Both the position numbers and the translations under genes were made by a program. Positions 1 to 12,700 of a DNA stretch of 64,000 nt are shown here, piece by piece. Each line of letters starts with the position of its first letter. The stretch's first letter is position 1. The stretch is from Lutjanus erythropterus (Eukaryota > Chordata > Actinopteri > Lutjaniformes > Lutjanidae). Below the pieces are notes generated by a model that saw only the letters and a list, made by a program, of their open reading frames with translations, searched no databases and had not been told where the DNA came from. The DNA lies in contig CM034601.1 of the NCBI GenBank assembly GCA_020091685.1, positions 2,046,920-2,110,919 of the forward strand, read 5' to 3'.

Positions 1-743
1 GTTGCTTCACATCATCTAAAATGATCTTTTTGTGTTTTTGCATTTTAACTTCTCCATTGCATCTCCATCACCTGTTTTTATCTGTTTTTATTGCAAGACG
101 TGAAAGAAAAGGCTTACAAAAAGCCAAATATTCCAAAGAGGAGGGAAACCAGCAGTGGGACAGACAGACATCAGAAGCTTCTGACAAACACGCTGTTCGA
201 CTCTTCATGTACATTAATGGCAAAAGGAACAGATCAACACTGGTATTATTCTGTAGGTGCAACTGGGAAGCAAAGCGAGTATCAAAAATAAATCAAAGAA
301 GTCGTGAGCCACTCACAGTACAAAATAAAGAAACTTTTTTTTTCCCCACTCAGGACCGTTTCACCATCAGTTACATCTTTACAACATTAAGACACTAAGT
401 TAAGGATGGAATGGTAGACATGTTTTCACTAGGAGGTAAAAATCAAAATGGAGAGTTGATGAAGAGGATTCAATGATGTTTTCAACTGCCAAAATAAAGG
501 AAACATCAACAGTATTTGTACTGTTTCACTTCAGTACAGTACGGTGATCACCCTCAACACTTTTCTATTAACTGATTTGCCTTGTTTGATCTCTGGGGGG
601 GAAAATAAAGCCAATATTCCAAATTATTTCAGCGATTACCGTTTGGATTCCCTTGTTTTGGCAGTTTTCTGCAGATGGCAGAGAATGATAAACACTGCTG
701 TCTGTTGTCAGGGTGAAGCAGAGTTGCTGAGTGTTAGAGCAGG
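1..743 (-). other. ap2b1: ap2b1 3' untranslated region
   Basis: This stretch follows the TGA at 744-746 on the minus strand. It has no splice-compatible coding frame and no gene of its own. A minus-strand AATAAA at 92-87 is the only canonical polyadenylation signal I see here and would give a 3'UTR of roughly 0.65 kb. The short ORFs are chance frames. Confidence 0.6.
87..92 (-). terminator. ap2b1: Candidate polyadenylation signal of ap2b1
   Basis: AATAAA on the minus strand, about 650 bases after the stop codon. Cleavage would fall 15-30 bases further toward the window edge. The transcript may continue beyond the window. Confidence 0.4.
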
Positions 744-3700
744 TCAGTTCTTCAGCACAGAGTCGTACATCTGGTACACGTACTGAGAAACCTCAGGGGC
801 CCGACACTTCAGGGACAGCTGTGGAGAGGGACAACACCGCTGTTAGAATGACAGATACCTTCACTCATATATGTGTTCAGGTTTTATTGAGTAAATAAAG
901 AAAAATCAATAATGAAAATAATTTGAAGTTGCAGCCGCGATGGAATAAATCTTAGTTTTGATCATAACTTTTTACCATGTTGAGATTTTTTTGTCGAGAC
1001 TCATTATAGCTCATCATCATAAGTCAATCCACTTTACATTAAAAAGTTGTAAAATGCAAAACATATGCATTTGTCTTTTTTGACTTTTGGCGGCTTTTGT
1101 TGCGGGTCACCACAGCTGATCATCTGCTCGCCGGCAGACCGAGCCAGTCTGAATCCCACCCAGTCCAGCAGATCCGCACATTTCATTTGACAGGCTCTCT
1201 ACACTGGATGCCCTTATCTTGTTTTATATAATTACTCAAATTTTTGTTGTCACTGATTTGAATACTTTGCTGAATGAATCCTTATAATTCTGAATCACAA
1301 TGCGTGAAATGGCTATGAACATAAACCCGACTAAAAGGAGTCCTTACTTGGCTTTTGTATTTAAAAAAAAAAAGAAACCAAAAAAAACTTTCCAAGACCT
1401 TGGAAATCTTCATTATTTTATTTTCTGTCTCTTTCTGACCTGCAGCAGACTGCTACAGTAAACCTTGTAGATCAAACTTGCATTTTGAGGACATACTGGC
1501 CTTTTTCTACAGATAATGTGCAAATAACTGGACATCAGGCAACAATAATGCAGAGCTGAGGGCACAACAGTAAAAGTTGACAGGATACTGTTGAAAACTG
1601 TACCGTGTAGTTGGGGTTGCCGGGCTGAATGCGGAGCTCAGCCAGGATCCAGATGCCGTTGGTTAGCTTGAGGGACTGGTAGAGCATGTCCTGTCCTTCT
1701 ACGTTTCTCTTGGCGATGGTGTAGATGTTGTTATTCTGCAGCTTCCCTGATACTGTGTCTGCAAAACCAGGATTAAGGACAAGTAATTAACACACTTATT
1801 ACTGAATAAAGAGAAACACACACACACACACACACAGCAGTAAACTCTACTGGAACCATGAAGCCTAGAGGTGCTAATGCTAATGTAGACATGAGCTAAT
1901 GTGGACTCTACGACTGGCAAAAGGTTCATCTGGGAGCTGACAGTAAATGAGCTCTATGAGGACTTTAATGACCTGACTGTCAATGTTCAAACCAGGTAAA
2001 ACTGCTAAGAGCAACAGACAATCAGGCTGCCAGGATAACAGTGGCACAATTATAAGCAGCTTCTAAAAGGAAAGAAATTGGAGGCGTCCTTCAGGTACAG
2101 AAGAAGAAGAAGTGTTGACGTATCCCAAGATCGGCATGTCAGTGAGAAAGAAAACACAGAGAGAAGTGTGAGGTCTTTGGATAAGTTTTAGCTGGAAGGT
2201 TATCAGTCCAGACATGATGACATTTTTCAAATCTTTACAGTGAAACTGGTTTGTGCACAAGTTTTCAGTGTGTGTGGTCTGGAGACTCCTGAGGCTGATC
2301 AAAAGAGGACAATGGGTTGGTTTTAGCAGGTACAGCCGCTCTGATCTTCATCTTTTGCTCTTATATTACATATTTTGCAAGAGAGGAACTTTGGTGTGCT
2401 TTTTTTTGTCCCCTGTTGTATTAGCTCATCATCACTGGTGCCAGTTTTCATATTAGGTGGTTGTGTTTCCTGACAGTGAAGACAGATCAGTTGGAAAACA
2501 TGTAACCTAAGTCAGTGGTGAAAGCATTTTTTATAAGTTTTGACAGAAAAGAAAAACAACCAATGAGTCTCCAGTGACATTCAACAAAAGTTCAGGACAA
2601 ACAAAAGTCTACATACAAATAAAATAATGATCAACTTTATCTGGTGGTGTTATAAAAACCAACGACATTTTAATTCACAGACTTGCCTACCTGCATTTAG
2701 GTGGCAGTCCTTAATCTGGTACTGAAGCTCGTTCTCATTGGGGATGTCTTTCCAGGTAGCCAGGAACACCTGTCGCTCTGAAGAGGGAAAACAAATAAAC
2801 AAAAAGGTGGAAGTCAAGACATTTTACATCACTGGATGGTTGATATTTACATGAGCAAATTACAAGGTACAGAGTCGAATCAAGTCATTTAATGTCATGA
2901 ATGTTAGTGCATGAATTTGACCACGCCAATTTCAGCAACCAGATTTTATGACTTGAACCAACTGAATTTGAACAATTCAGAACACATGAATTCAGACAGA
3001 TGTTGTGGATGTAATGGCCTGATAGTGTTGCTGTTTTATAAAGTAGTAAATGAAAATCGTACCCATTTTTCCATCTTCAACAAAGAATATATTGAGAGGG
3101 ATGAGTACGCTGAAGTAGAAGACGTCGATGCTGTTCTTCACAGCCACCTGTGTGCACGAAAAAAAAAAGAGAACATGTGTTTGACATTAGATGAGCACCT
3201 GTCATGCTTCTTCTGTACAGTGATGAGATGTGCTGAAGTTTAAATTATCTGCATTATACAACATTATAATAACAGACGTTTAATTTCCTATCAGTTCTTC
3301 CTGTTCAATTTGGAAAAAAACAAACAAACTGCGGTACAAAAAATACAAACAAGGACTATAAAGCATAAAATATTTGTGCATTTGGTGTCAGGAAGTGATT
3401 CAAGGTGGGGCTACCAGATTAATAGGAGAGTAAAGATCTAAGATGAGATTGTCAGTCAGACTCAATGGTGGCAGAAGTTTGTATTTCATCTCAGTAAATT
3501 CCCTTAATCTCTGATGACATTTCATGGTATATCCACATATCTTTAACAGCAAATGTTGTTTTTTTACCTTTTAATTGTGCTTCATTCTGTTCAAAAGCCT
3601 GCTGAGTGTGTGAGTGTTTCTGTACCTGCAGATTGTTGAGCGGGTCCATCTTCATGACCGGCCCGATGGTGTTCAGAGGCAAAGAGACCTCAATGCTCGC

Positions 3701-6700
3701 ACTGGGCATCAGAGGAGTGTGAATGGGCAGAGGACTTGTGGGAATCATCCCGAAACTACATGCAGGAAACAAACAAACAAACAAGAATCAATTCATGTCT
3801 GAGGTACACAAATTACAGCAGCTCCACCGTTTTAGAGAGATGTTGTAATTTAACTTTAGGATGATTATATTACTTTTCCTGCAAGTCATCTCACTGACCT
3901 GTTCTTGTTGAACTGGACCGCGAAGTCGGTCATGTGCTGCAGGGCCTTGTTGGTGAAGGTCATGTCCATGTACATGTGGCCCTGACGGCGAGAGAAGGTG
4001 CCCGAAATCTCCAGTCCCTTGGCTTTCACTGCAGGAAGCCAAACCTAGTAAAAAAAACACCGGTGTAATCAATTCTACATGTAATAAAATACTTTTATAC
4101 CACATGCAGTTACACTGTCCTACGATGAGGGGCCTCATTTTTCCATCAAAGTGTTCAGACTGACATTGGTGTTGAAAAAAAAGTCACCTTGTTAATTTTA
4201 ATGACACCACCACCAATTTTAGTAAGCATCGCTGATATATTAGATTTTTATCTTTTGCCCATACATCAAAAGGAAAAAGTCCACAGGAATCCAATATGTC
4301 TTGCTCTGAAACTGGTTTAATATAATTTGAAAGAATAATCAGTACATGCTCTGTCCTGATGTCCCCTTCAGTTCTGGAGTTTCTGTCCCCCAGGCCTTTA
4401 AATCTTCACAGATAATGCCATAATTCATCTATGCCCAAATATGCTCAGACCCAACAAATCTACAGCATATAGAATTAGTCTATTGGTCTGCAGATCCAAA
4501 CACGGGAAGTATGAATGAGCAAAGTCTGAGACCACAGCTCAGCACCTGTCACTCCCATTACTCAGGATCAGTGATATCCAACCCCTGATTACAGTGACAT
4601 CTGCTCCGTTCAGAGAGACAAAACAAACACATCTCCGACTTCAGCTGCCATGGCAACACTATCAGGTTGTTCTCTTGTTTATCTGAAAGGAGAAAACGGC
4701 TACAGCTACTGTCTAGAAGAGAGACAATTTGTCTGTTAAGAGTTAGTGCAGGTCTCTCAATGACCCCAAGGCCGTAAACCAGCCATTATGACTGACTGCA
4801 CAGGGAACTACATATACCTGAAGTGTCTTTTAATGATTTCTGAAAAGTTCTTGAAGCTCTTTAAATTTTTCTTGCAACTTTTTCTGGCGTACACCACATT
4901 TCCTGCACTCTAACATTTACTGTCAAAGCTTTCTGTTTCGGCCAAGCTTCATTTCTCAGTAAACTCCTGCCTGTATTATGAGCTATGCATCTGTAACGGA
5001 CTGAATGTGTGTTATCCATTATGCAAGGGAAGTCTGGCCAACTTGCTGAGAGTGTAGTTTTGTGAACTCACTGCTTTTGGAGCCACGTAGCCTCCAGTGG
5101 TGATGGCCATGCCCGTGGAAAGCTCGAACAAGTCGTTCAGGCCGCTGCTGACAGCTGGAGGTGCTGGTGTGGGTGACGGAGCGAAAGTACTGGGAACAGA
5201 TGAAGGGATGAAGTTCTGTCCCACCTAAAGCGATCACAACAAATACACACAGAAGACACACAGTCTAAGTGACTGTACTCTTAATAAGCAGCACTGACAA
5301 CTTGACAGTTTGCTATAAACCTACAAAGACAATCACACAGACAATTTGAAGTCATGCCGAAGTAGAAAAGAACAGAACAAAACATTTCAACTATAGAAAG
5401 CTTATGGGATTAATTTGCCAAAGCCCTTATGACAGAGACGGGAATTTAAAGGACCTGACTGGTAGTTTTGTGTGTTTTAGCCCATTAATTATTATAGAAA
5501 TATAAATATAATAATTGTATAATTGTGTTTCTGATTTTGGAAGCTTGGACTTTTCATATTTGTAAGCATTTACAAAAACAACAATAAAGCTACAACATGT
5601 CATTATCAATTAATTTGCTTATTGCTTATTGCTTTTTCATGATTAATTGTTTAGTCCAGAGTTTTTCAAACTTTTTATGCCACGTTGGTACTAACAGCTG
5701 CTGTGGCCACTTCAATTTTTGTAAATGTATGAATTCTCATTTGAAACTTTTAGTAATTTGATAATATTTTATATTTTTTTAAATAAATTTATTTCAAGAG
5801 TATTTTTGACATTCTAAATAAATATAAATTAATATTGTTAAAATAAATAATGAAATGATGATATTTCTGCAAATAAGATAATGCTCTAATTATGTGCACA
5901 TGACACACGATGCATGTATGTTGTCTCAATATCAAAGTTGATATTTACAATAATTGCTCTGCATCATGTGAGGAGAAACCAAATCACATTCATGCAACAC
6001 TACAAATTTAATTTACAATCTTAACAGGAGTCATTCTGATCATTTCGATGAATTATTGAAGAATGGAGGAAAGAAAAGCGCTTTCAGCAGTAATTTCTCC
6101 TAAAAAAAAAAAAAAAAAAATCTAATATCATTCATCCGAGGCAAAAAGGGTTTATATTGATGTTTGAAGGAGAGAACTGTGAATCATCTATTGTACAGCT
6201 GCTCGAAATGTTTGTCACACATGGTCTATCCAGAACTAGATTTAAACAAACGAAAATCGTGGGATTGCTTTTTCTGGCTAGAAACTGGGCTGAAACATCT
6301 AAAACATCTGTGTGGTCTTCTAAATGAAAATATATGAGAGTGAGACAGAGAACCCAGGTTAAAAAAACTTTGAAGAAGTTGGTTTGTGAGTGTGGCGGGT
6401 TAAAAATCAGGGAGCATGCAGCATGCAGACAGGTCAGACTGCCGAACAGAAGGGCTTGACTTACTGCTGGACTTCCCCCAACACCTCCGCCCAGGTCTCC
6501 CCCCAGCTACAGGAGAGAAGAGAGGCCCCCAAAGACAGCATCCAAACATCACAGACAGACCAAACACACAAACACAGACAGAGACAGAGACTTTCTTAGC
6601 AACCGCAACCCATCAAGAGGAGCCCTCACTTTCTGGGAAAATAGCAACTCCACATGGTATGTTAGACGTCAAAGTAAGACTTTAAAATCTGCAGGAAGAT

Positions 6701-9700
6701 TATAAAGAAGTCCAGTTATTCCAGCAGCTCAGAGGAGGTAAAAAGTCACCATTAACAGAGTGAAACGTTTCAATATGTTTGTTAACATGTTTATGTACCA
6801 ATTATTCAAAACATTTCTGAATATTTTAGTGATGTATTATGCATTTTTAAGTAATTGTTAAGTTAAACAGAACAGATACAGCAAAGGCACATAATTCTAG
6901 TCACAAACATACTTACATGAGCATTATAACCTCAAGAAAAAAAACAGTTTCATTTGTGGCTCTCGCCTCTTTCATTGGATGTCTGCCTGTGAGTCAGCAT
7001 GACACTCACTGTATATGCTGTATGGTGTGTTCCTACACAATCAAACAGTCCCACCATGAAACAGCCTCACATTAATCAGCACCAATAAGGTTACTGCCCT
7101 TTGGATGTGCCTCACAAAAGCATCGTTCAGGATCAGCCGTGCCACTGATGAACACAAGGAGACACAGAAAGCTGACTTGGCCTTCAGCCAGGTTCACCCG
7201 ATCCTTCTGCTCTACGGCAAAATTACTACATGTGTGTGTTCAAGCTCACCAAACTGTCCAGGCCTCCTCCCAGAAGGTCCACGGCTCCCATCTGCATGGA
7301 GGAGACCTGGGGCACATTGACTGGAGGGCCCAGGTCCAGGTTCAGCAGGTCTCCCAGCAGGTCACCCTGGCTGGGGATCACATGTGGCTGGTCCATGGCA
7401 GCTGCTGGCCCGCCGCTCACTGGGCTCTCACCTGTATCAATGCTGTCAAGAGGAGGACACAGGAGGACTGGTGAGGGACAGCTACTTCTAGTCCAGAGCC
7501 AACAGAAAGAGGACTGAACAGCTGATCGAATTTTTATCAAAATCGCAATAAGATCTACTGATATTTTCAAATTGCAGGAGGTACAAAATTTGATAAAACA
7601 CAATTTTTGTTTGTAAAATGATTTTGGTGCTGCTGGACTACACATCAGACTCTACAGACTCGAGAAAACATGTTTATATAGCTGCGACTAATGATTATTT
7701 TCATTATCAATCAATCTGTCAATCATTTTCATGATTGCGTGATTATTGTTTTGCCCATAAATTGTCAGAAAATATCGATCAGTGTTTCCCAAAGTCCAAG
7801 ATGATGTCCTCAAATGTCTTCATTCAGTTTACTGTCAGAGAGGAGTAAAGAAACCAGAGAATTTGGACAATTATCTTGGGGAAAAAAAAAACAAAACTAA
7901 CTAATTAATCTGTATTTAATATGTTGTTCAAAGAAAATGAGAATAATGGCAGGAAAATGATTAAAAATCATTCCCTCTAATTTTGCAAATCATATCGCAA
8001 TTGCAGTATCAGTTAAAATAATCACAATTAGATATTTTTCGAAATCGTAACCCTAAACAGAAATGTGCTGAGACTCAAAATGAAAACAAAAGTCACAGCA
8101 CAGTGGGGTTTTTTTTGTTTTTTTTTTCTTGTTTGGGATATTTAGTCACCTTGAGCTACATTATGGTTCTGGTTCCACACCAACTAAACTGGAAACAGAG
8201 AAAACTATCAATCATGATTTCACATGATTAAAGTTCTATTATTCTAGTCTGGATAGAAGTTACTTTTTTAAACAGGCCCTGTTCAGTCAGACTGTGGAGA
8301 TTCACTGACAAAGTGAAATCTTCTGTTCATGATTTCCTGTCAATAAGCAGCACTGGACCTTTTTTTCACAAAAGATATTTCTTCCCTGTTAATATCAGTG
8401 AGTCATGAGGCAATATCTTCAGAGTGTTGGGTAACATCCTGTTCTCCAGAACAGTTGGTGGAGCATAAAATGTGTCATATGAAATATGGACTGGAGTAAT
8501 CTGAGTATACACAGACTATATTCCCAGCTTCTTGCCACATTTTGTGCCACAGTCACTGCTTCTGGGCCAAATAACACCTCAAGAGCCTTAAAATGACACG
8601 CTGAGACCTAAACTACAAGTTGATTCTTGCACATATTCAGCTCTTTTTTTCTTTATCTCACATCTGTCATATGCATCATACACAGTATGATTTTACACTC
8701 AAATATACATAGATAAATGAATAAGGAGCACAGATACTGTGCCAACATCTAATCACCCAATAAGTGTTGGCCGTTTTCAACTACAGCCTGACCGATCGAT
8801 ATGATCTGATTACAAATACATCAGTTTCGGTGTCAATGTTTTCTGATATGCAATGATATGAAAACATTTGTATAGAACATATGATGCAGAAAAATTATGC
8901 TTGGAGTGATTTAGATTTAGCACAATGGGGAACATTTATCTCTGGTGGAAATGCTTTATTTGGCCATTTATTTATTTATTTTTTTATTCTTTATTTTGTC
9001 AGTGTTGATTTCTAGAATTGGTTCACAATCATAAAGAATATTTAACTTAAATATTCTTTTTAGTCTATTTTGATTCCAGCTCAAGATTTCACTACATCAG
9101 CAAATCTGTGAATCTTTCCACTCCAATATCTGTAACCATTTAAAAGATCTGCAGGCTTTATTTTCAACATAACCTATAACCTTTAGCTGAGGCATAGTGC
9201 TTACAAAGAGCAGACAATATGGATTAAATGTGAGTATAATCAAAGGGAGGAGAGTTGACCTCTGTAACTGTGTGCAGAGCGTTTGTGTGTCTGACCTGCT
9301 GTGCTGCACAGGAAGGTGTTTCCGGTGGATTCCGTGGCTGCCCTCGACGAAGGCGCTGGGTGGTTTGTGGTAGACAGACGCCAGGGAGCCGATGTGGCAG
9401 ATGAGCTCGTCCAGCAGGGTGGGCTCGATCAGGTCCGTCTCCTCTGAGATCAGAGGCTTCTCTGACAGCACCACCTCCTTGGCCGTCACGGGGTCGGTGG
9501 ACAGCAGGCGCCAGTAAATGTAGCCCCTGTCGCGCAGGTCAGGGTTGTCAGAATCCTGCAGAGAAACGGGAGAGTTCAACATACATGTTTTATAAATGAT
9601 AGTCAGGTGTAGGAATCAGATCTTGAGGACCACAGTAGGACCAAATGTGGGGTTCAAATTAAACATGCTGCAAGATGTTTCAGTACCTACATAAACAAAG

Positions 9701-12700
9701 GAGACAATCAGCAAGAAGACTGATTATTTCTATATAGTTACTTTTAACTGTATAGAAATGAAGTGCCTGCCACCGGGTCAGATTCTCCTTGAAATCAGAT
9801 GAAACAGGTCTGTGTTCATATTTTCCCAAGAAAGATACAGTGTGTAGTACGTTAGAGCCTTAAAAAGTAGAAGGAGGAGATTTTTCTGTATATTATTTTA
9901 TTTTTTATGTTATATTACGTAGTTATAGTGGTGGAAACATAGACACTTTTGTGCACAGGAGCCTCCAAAATCAACACAATATTCAAGTTCAGTGTAGCTC
10001 CTTAAAATAAACAAACAATAATCAAAAAAACTGGGTGGGAGGGTGTCTTTTTGAGCCGACCAAAAACAAAACCCAGGCAGTGTAACAAGAGAAAACAGGC
10101 AACATTATCCAGCAGTGAATGATGAACCATCAAACGTCTTCAGAATAAAAGACGACACTGACCTGAGTAGCCAGGCTGAGGACCTGCTGCACCAACTCCT
10201 GAGTCTCTGATGGCTTCTTAAGGAACAGCTTGACAATAGCAGTCAGCAGGGTGAGCTGGACCTGGAAATCGAAGCACACCCAACAAGACGATGTGTGAGA
10301 TGTCTGAGCTGTTACAGCTGCCCTGCTGGCAGATAAAAAGCAGTCGTGTGCTTGTTTTTTTCCACCTGGGTGCTCTCATCATGGAAACCCTCGAGGAAGC
10401 TCTCCAGCAGCTCGTCGGCGTTGTCGATCCTCTCAGCGTACTCGCCAACGATCCAGATCATGGCAGCACGAGCATCAGGCTCATCCAGAGAGTCCAGATT
10501 CTCACACAGTGTGGCGATGATGCTTTCATACCTGAAAAATGCCAGAATCTCATTGGCCAGAATGAAAGTTTACAACAAACACTGTACAGTAAATACTACA
10601 AGGATATAATTCATGTTCGGCATCTTTTGTTAAATGTTCTGGTAAATGCTGACATGATATTTAACATGAAAAAAAAACACTGTGATTGTTGTTTGTTGCA
10701 CAGTTCTCAGGGGGTTCATACGTACTTGTTGGGATATTTGCGGAAGATGTCCCTGATGACCACAATAGCCTCCTGAACCACATAGTTGACCTTGGTCTGG
10801 ATCAGGTCCAGCAAGGTGCTGACACAGCGCTCAGCTGATTGCTGGAGAGGAACAGAGACACCAGGTCACAATAGGTCACCACAACTCAACAACAAGTCAT
10901 AACACAACTTTTCACTTCAATTTGTTTGCAGTGGACTAAAGTTTTGATACCGACACAAGTTAAGTTTATTTTAAATGGAAAAAACTACAGAATAAAAACA
11001 TAAAATGCCTCCATGCTGCTCATCTGCTGTAATCAAAGTCTCCTAAAGTCCAAACATGCCGTTTGCACCACACACTCAGTTCAGACAGTGTGCATGTGAA
11101 CGTGGCTCCAAGCTTAAGATCTACACTGAAGATTCAGGCTAAAAACATGGTGGAAATAACTTTTTTTTAGTCGTCTTGGCATGTCGGGGCTTTAGGAGAC
11201 TTGGATCACAGCAGACGAGCAGCATGGAAGCATTTTATGTTTTTATTCTGTTGTTGTTTTTTTTTAATATTTGAAAACTGATCACCATTCACTTCCATTG
11301 TTTGGGAGATTCTGCAACACTGTTTTCCTCTGAAAGCAGCGTTTTGTGGACTAAAAAACTAAACCTGACCTTCAATCAACATGAGGGTGAGTGAATAATG
11401 ACTGAATCTTCATTTTTGGGTGAACTATCCTTTTAACATGTGACTTTTTAATCATTCTAGACAATCTGAAAACACAGATTTATTATTTTGTGTAGAGTAA
11501 TTCCCATATTAGCAAACTGAAGTGTTTTCTCTCCGTCTCCACCCATCAGAGCATCTTTACCTCCACTTTGATGGCACAGCGTCCGATGGCTCGCACAGCT
11601 TTGCGCACAAAGTCAACATCCACCTCTGTGGCGTATTCCTTCAGCTCAGCCAACACCTGAACGTGACAGAGTAACAACACCAGTGAAATACACTGTACAC
11701 GTACACAATACAACATCACACATACACTGTATATTCGTACGTTTACAGAATATTTTAGTTGTGATTTAAATTTGATTGATTTTGTTTCAGTATGAAGTCT
11801 TTATTTAAGTTGATCTATTCACTACACATAGTGACATATAAACAAAAGAGACGATGCTGATATCCACATTGGTGCTTTTAAGCCCTAAAAGGCCAAATAC
11901 CATCCTGGAATTCATTATATTTCATCCCCTCCAATCATTCACACATGAAAAATACACCTTCTTCAGACATACTTCAAAAGAATATTTGTAACTATAATAA
12001 ACCATAAACCTTTTTCTTATCCTCCTAACAAAGTTCAGCTGTAGTTGTGTTTTATATAAGGTACCTGGGCAATGTTGGCCTGAGAGGCCAGGCGGATCAT
12101 GATGTCCAGTTTCTCCAGTTTCACATAGATCGGGTCGTTGTACTTGACAAAGAACACTTTGATCTCCTGCTTCAGGATCTCAGGCCTGCACACAAGCAAC
12201 ACATTAAACACGTTTGGACCGTGGGAAGAACTGATCCAAAAGAGTCACAGAGGTGTTTGTGTGTCAAGTATTCAAGAAGGCGAAGACATAATTCTGTGAT
12301 CGACCTAAATATGAGACTAAAATTACATCTGAGAAGTGGCAGTCGTGTGCTTTTTGAGAACTAGACATTTAAACACTCACTCTTACTGTGAGAGTTTTGA
12401 GTGTGTACTACCGGTTGTTTGTAGTCCTTCTACCCGTGTTTTTGCTGAGTGTCTTTTCCAAATCCAACAGCTTCCAAGACCTTGACAGGACTGATTATTT
12501 ACTGACTGTAATTTAATGCACACATAAGAATGTCTAAAATGTGCCAAATCTGTATATAGGCCTCTATTATTTTGTTGAAATTCTTAATTTAAAAAAAGGG
12601 GTCACCTTATATTCAGACAAATACAATGCATCATGGGTAGCAGCAATATGAAGTTCACTGCAGTGAAAAAATACACAACTGAGATTCTAGAAGTTTGTGA

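Noticed and set aside
10291-10776. 161-residue plus-strand ORF opposite ap2b1
   Set aside because: It runs across two ap2b1 exons and the intron between them on the opposite strand. No recognisable protein.
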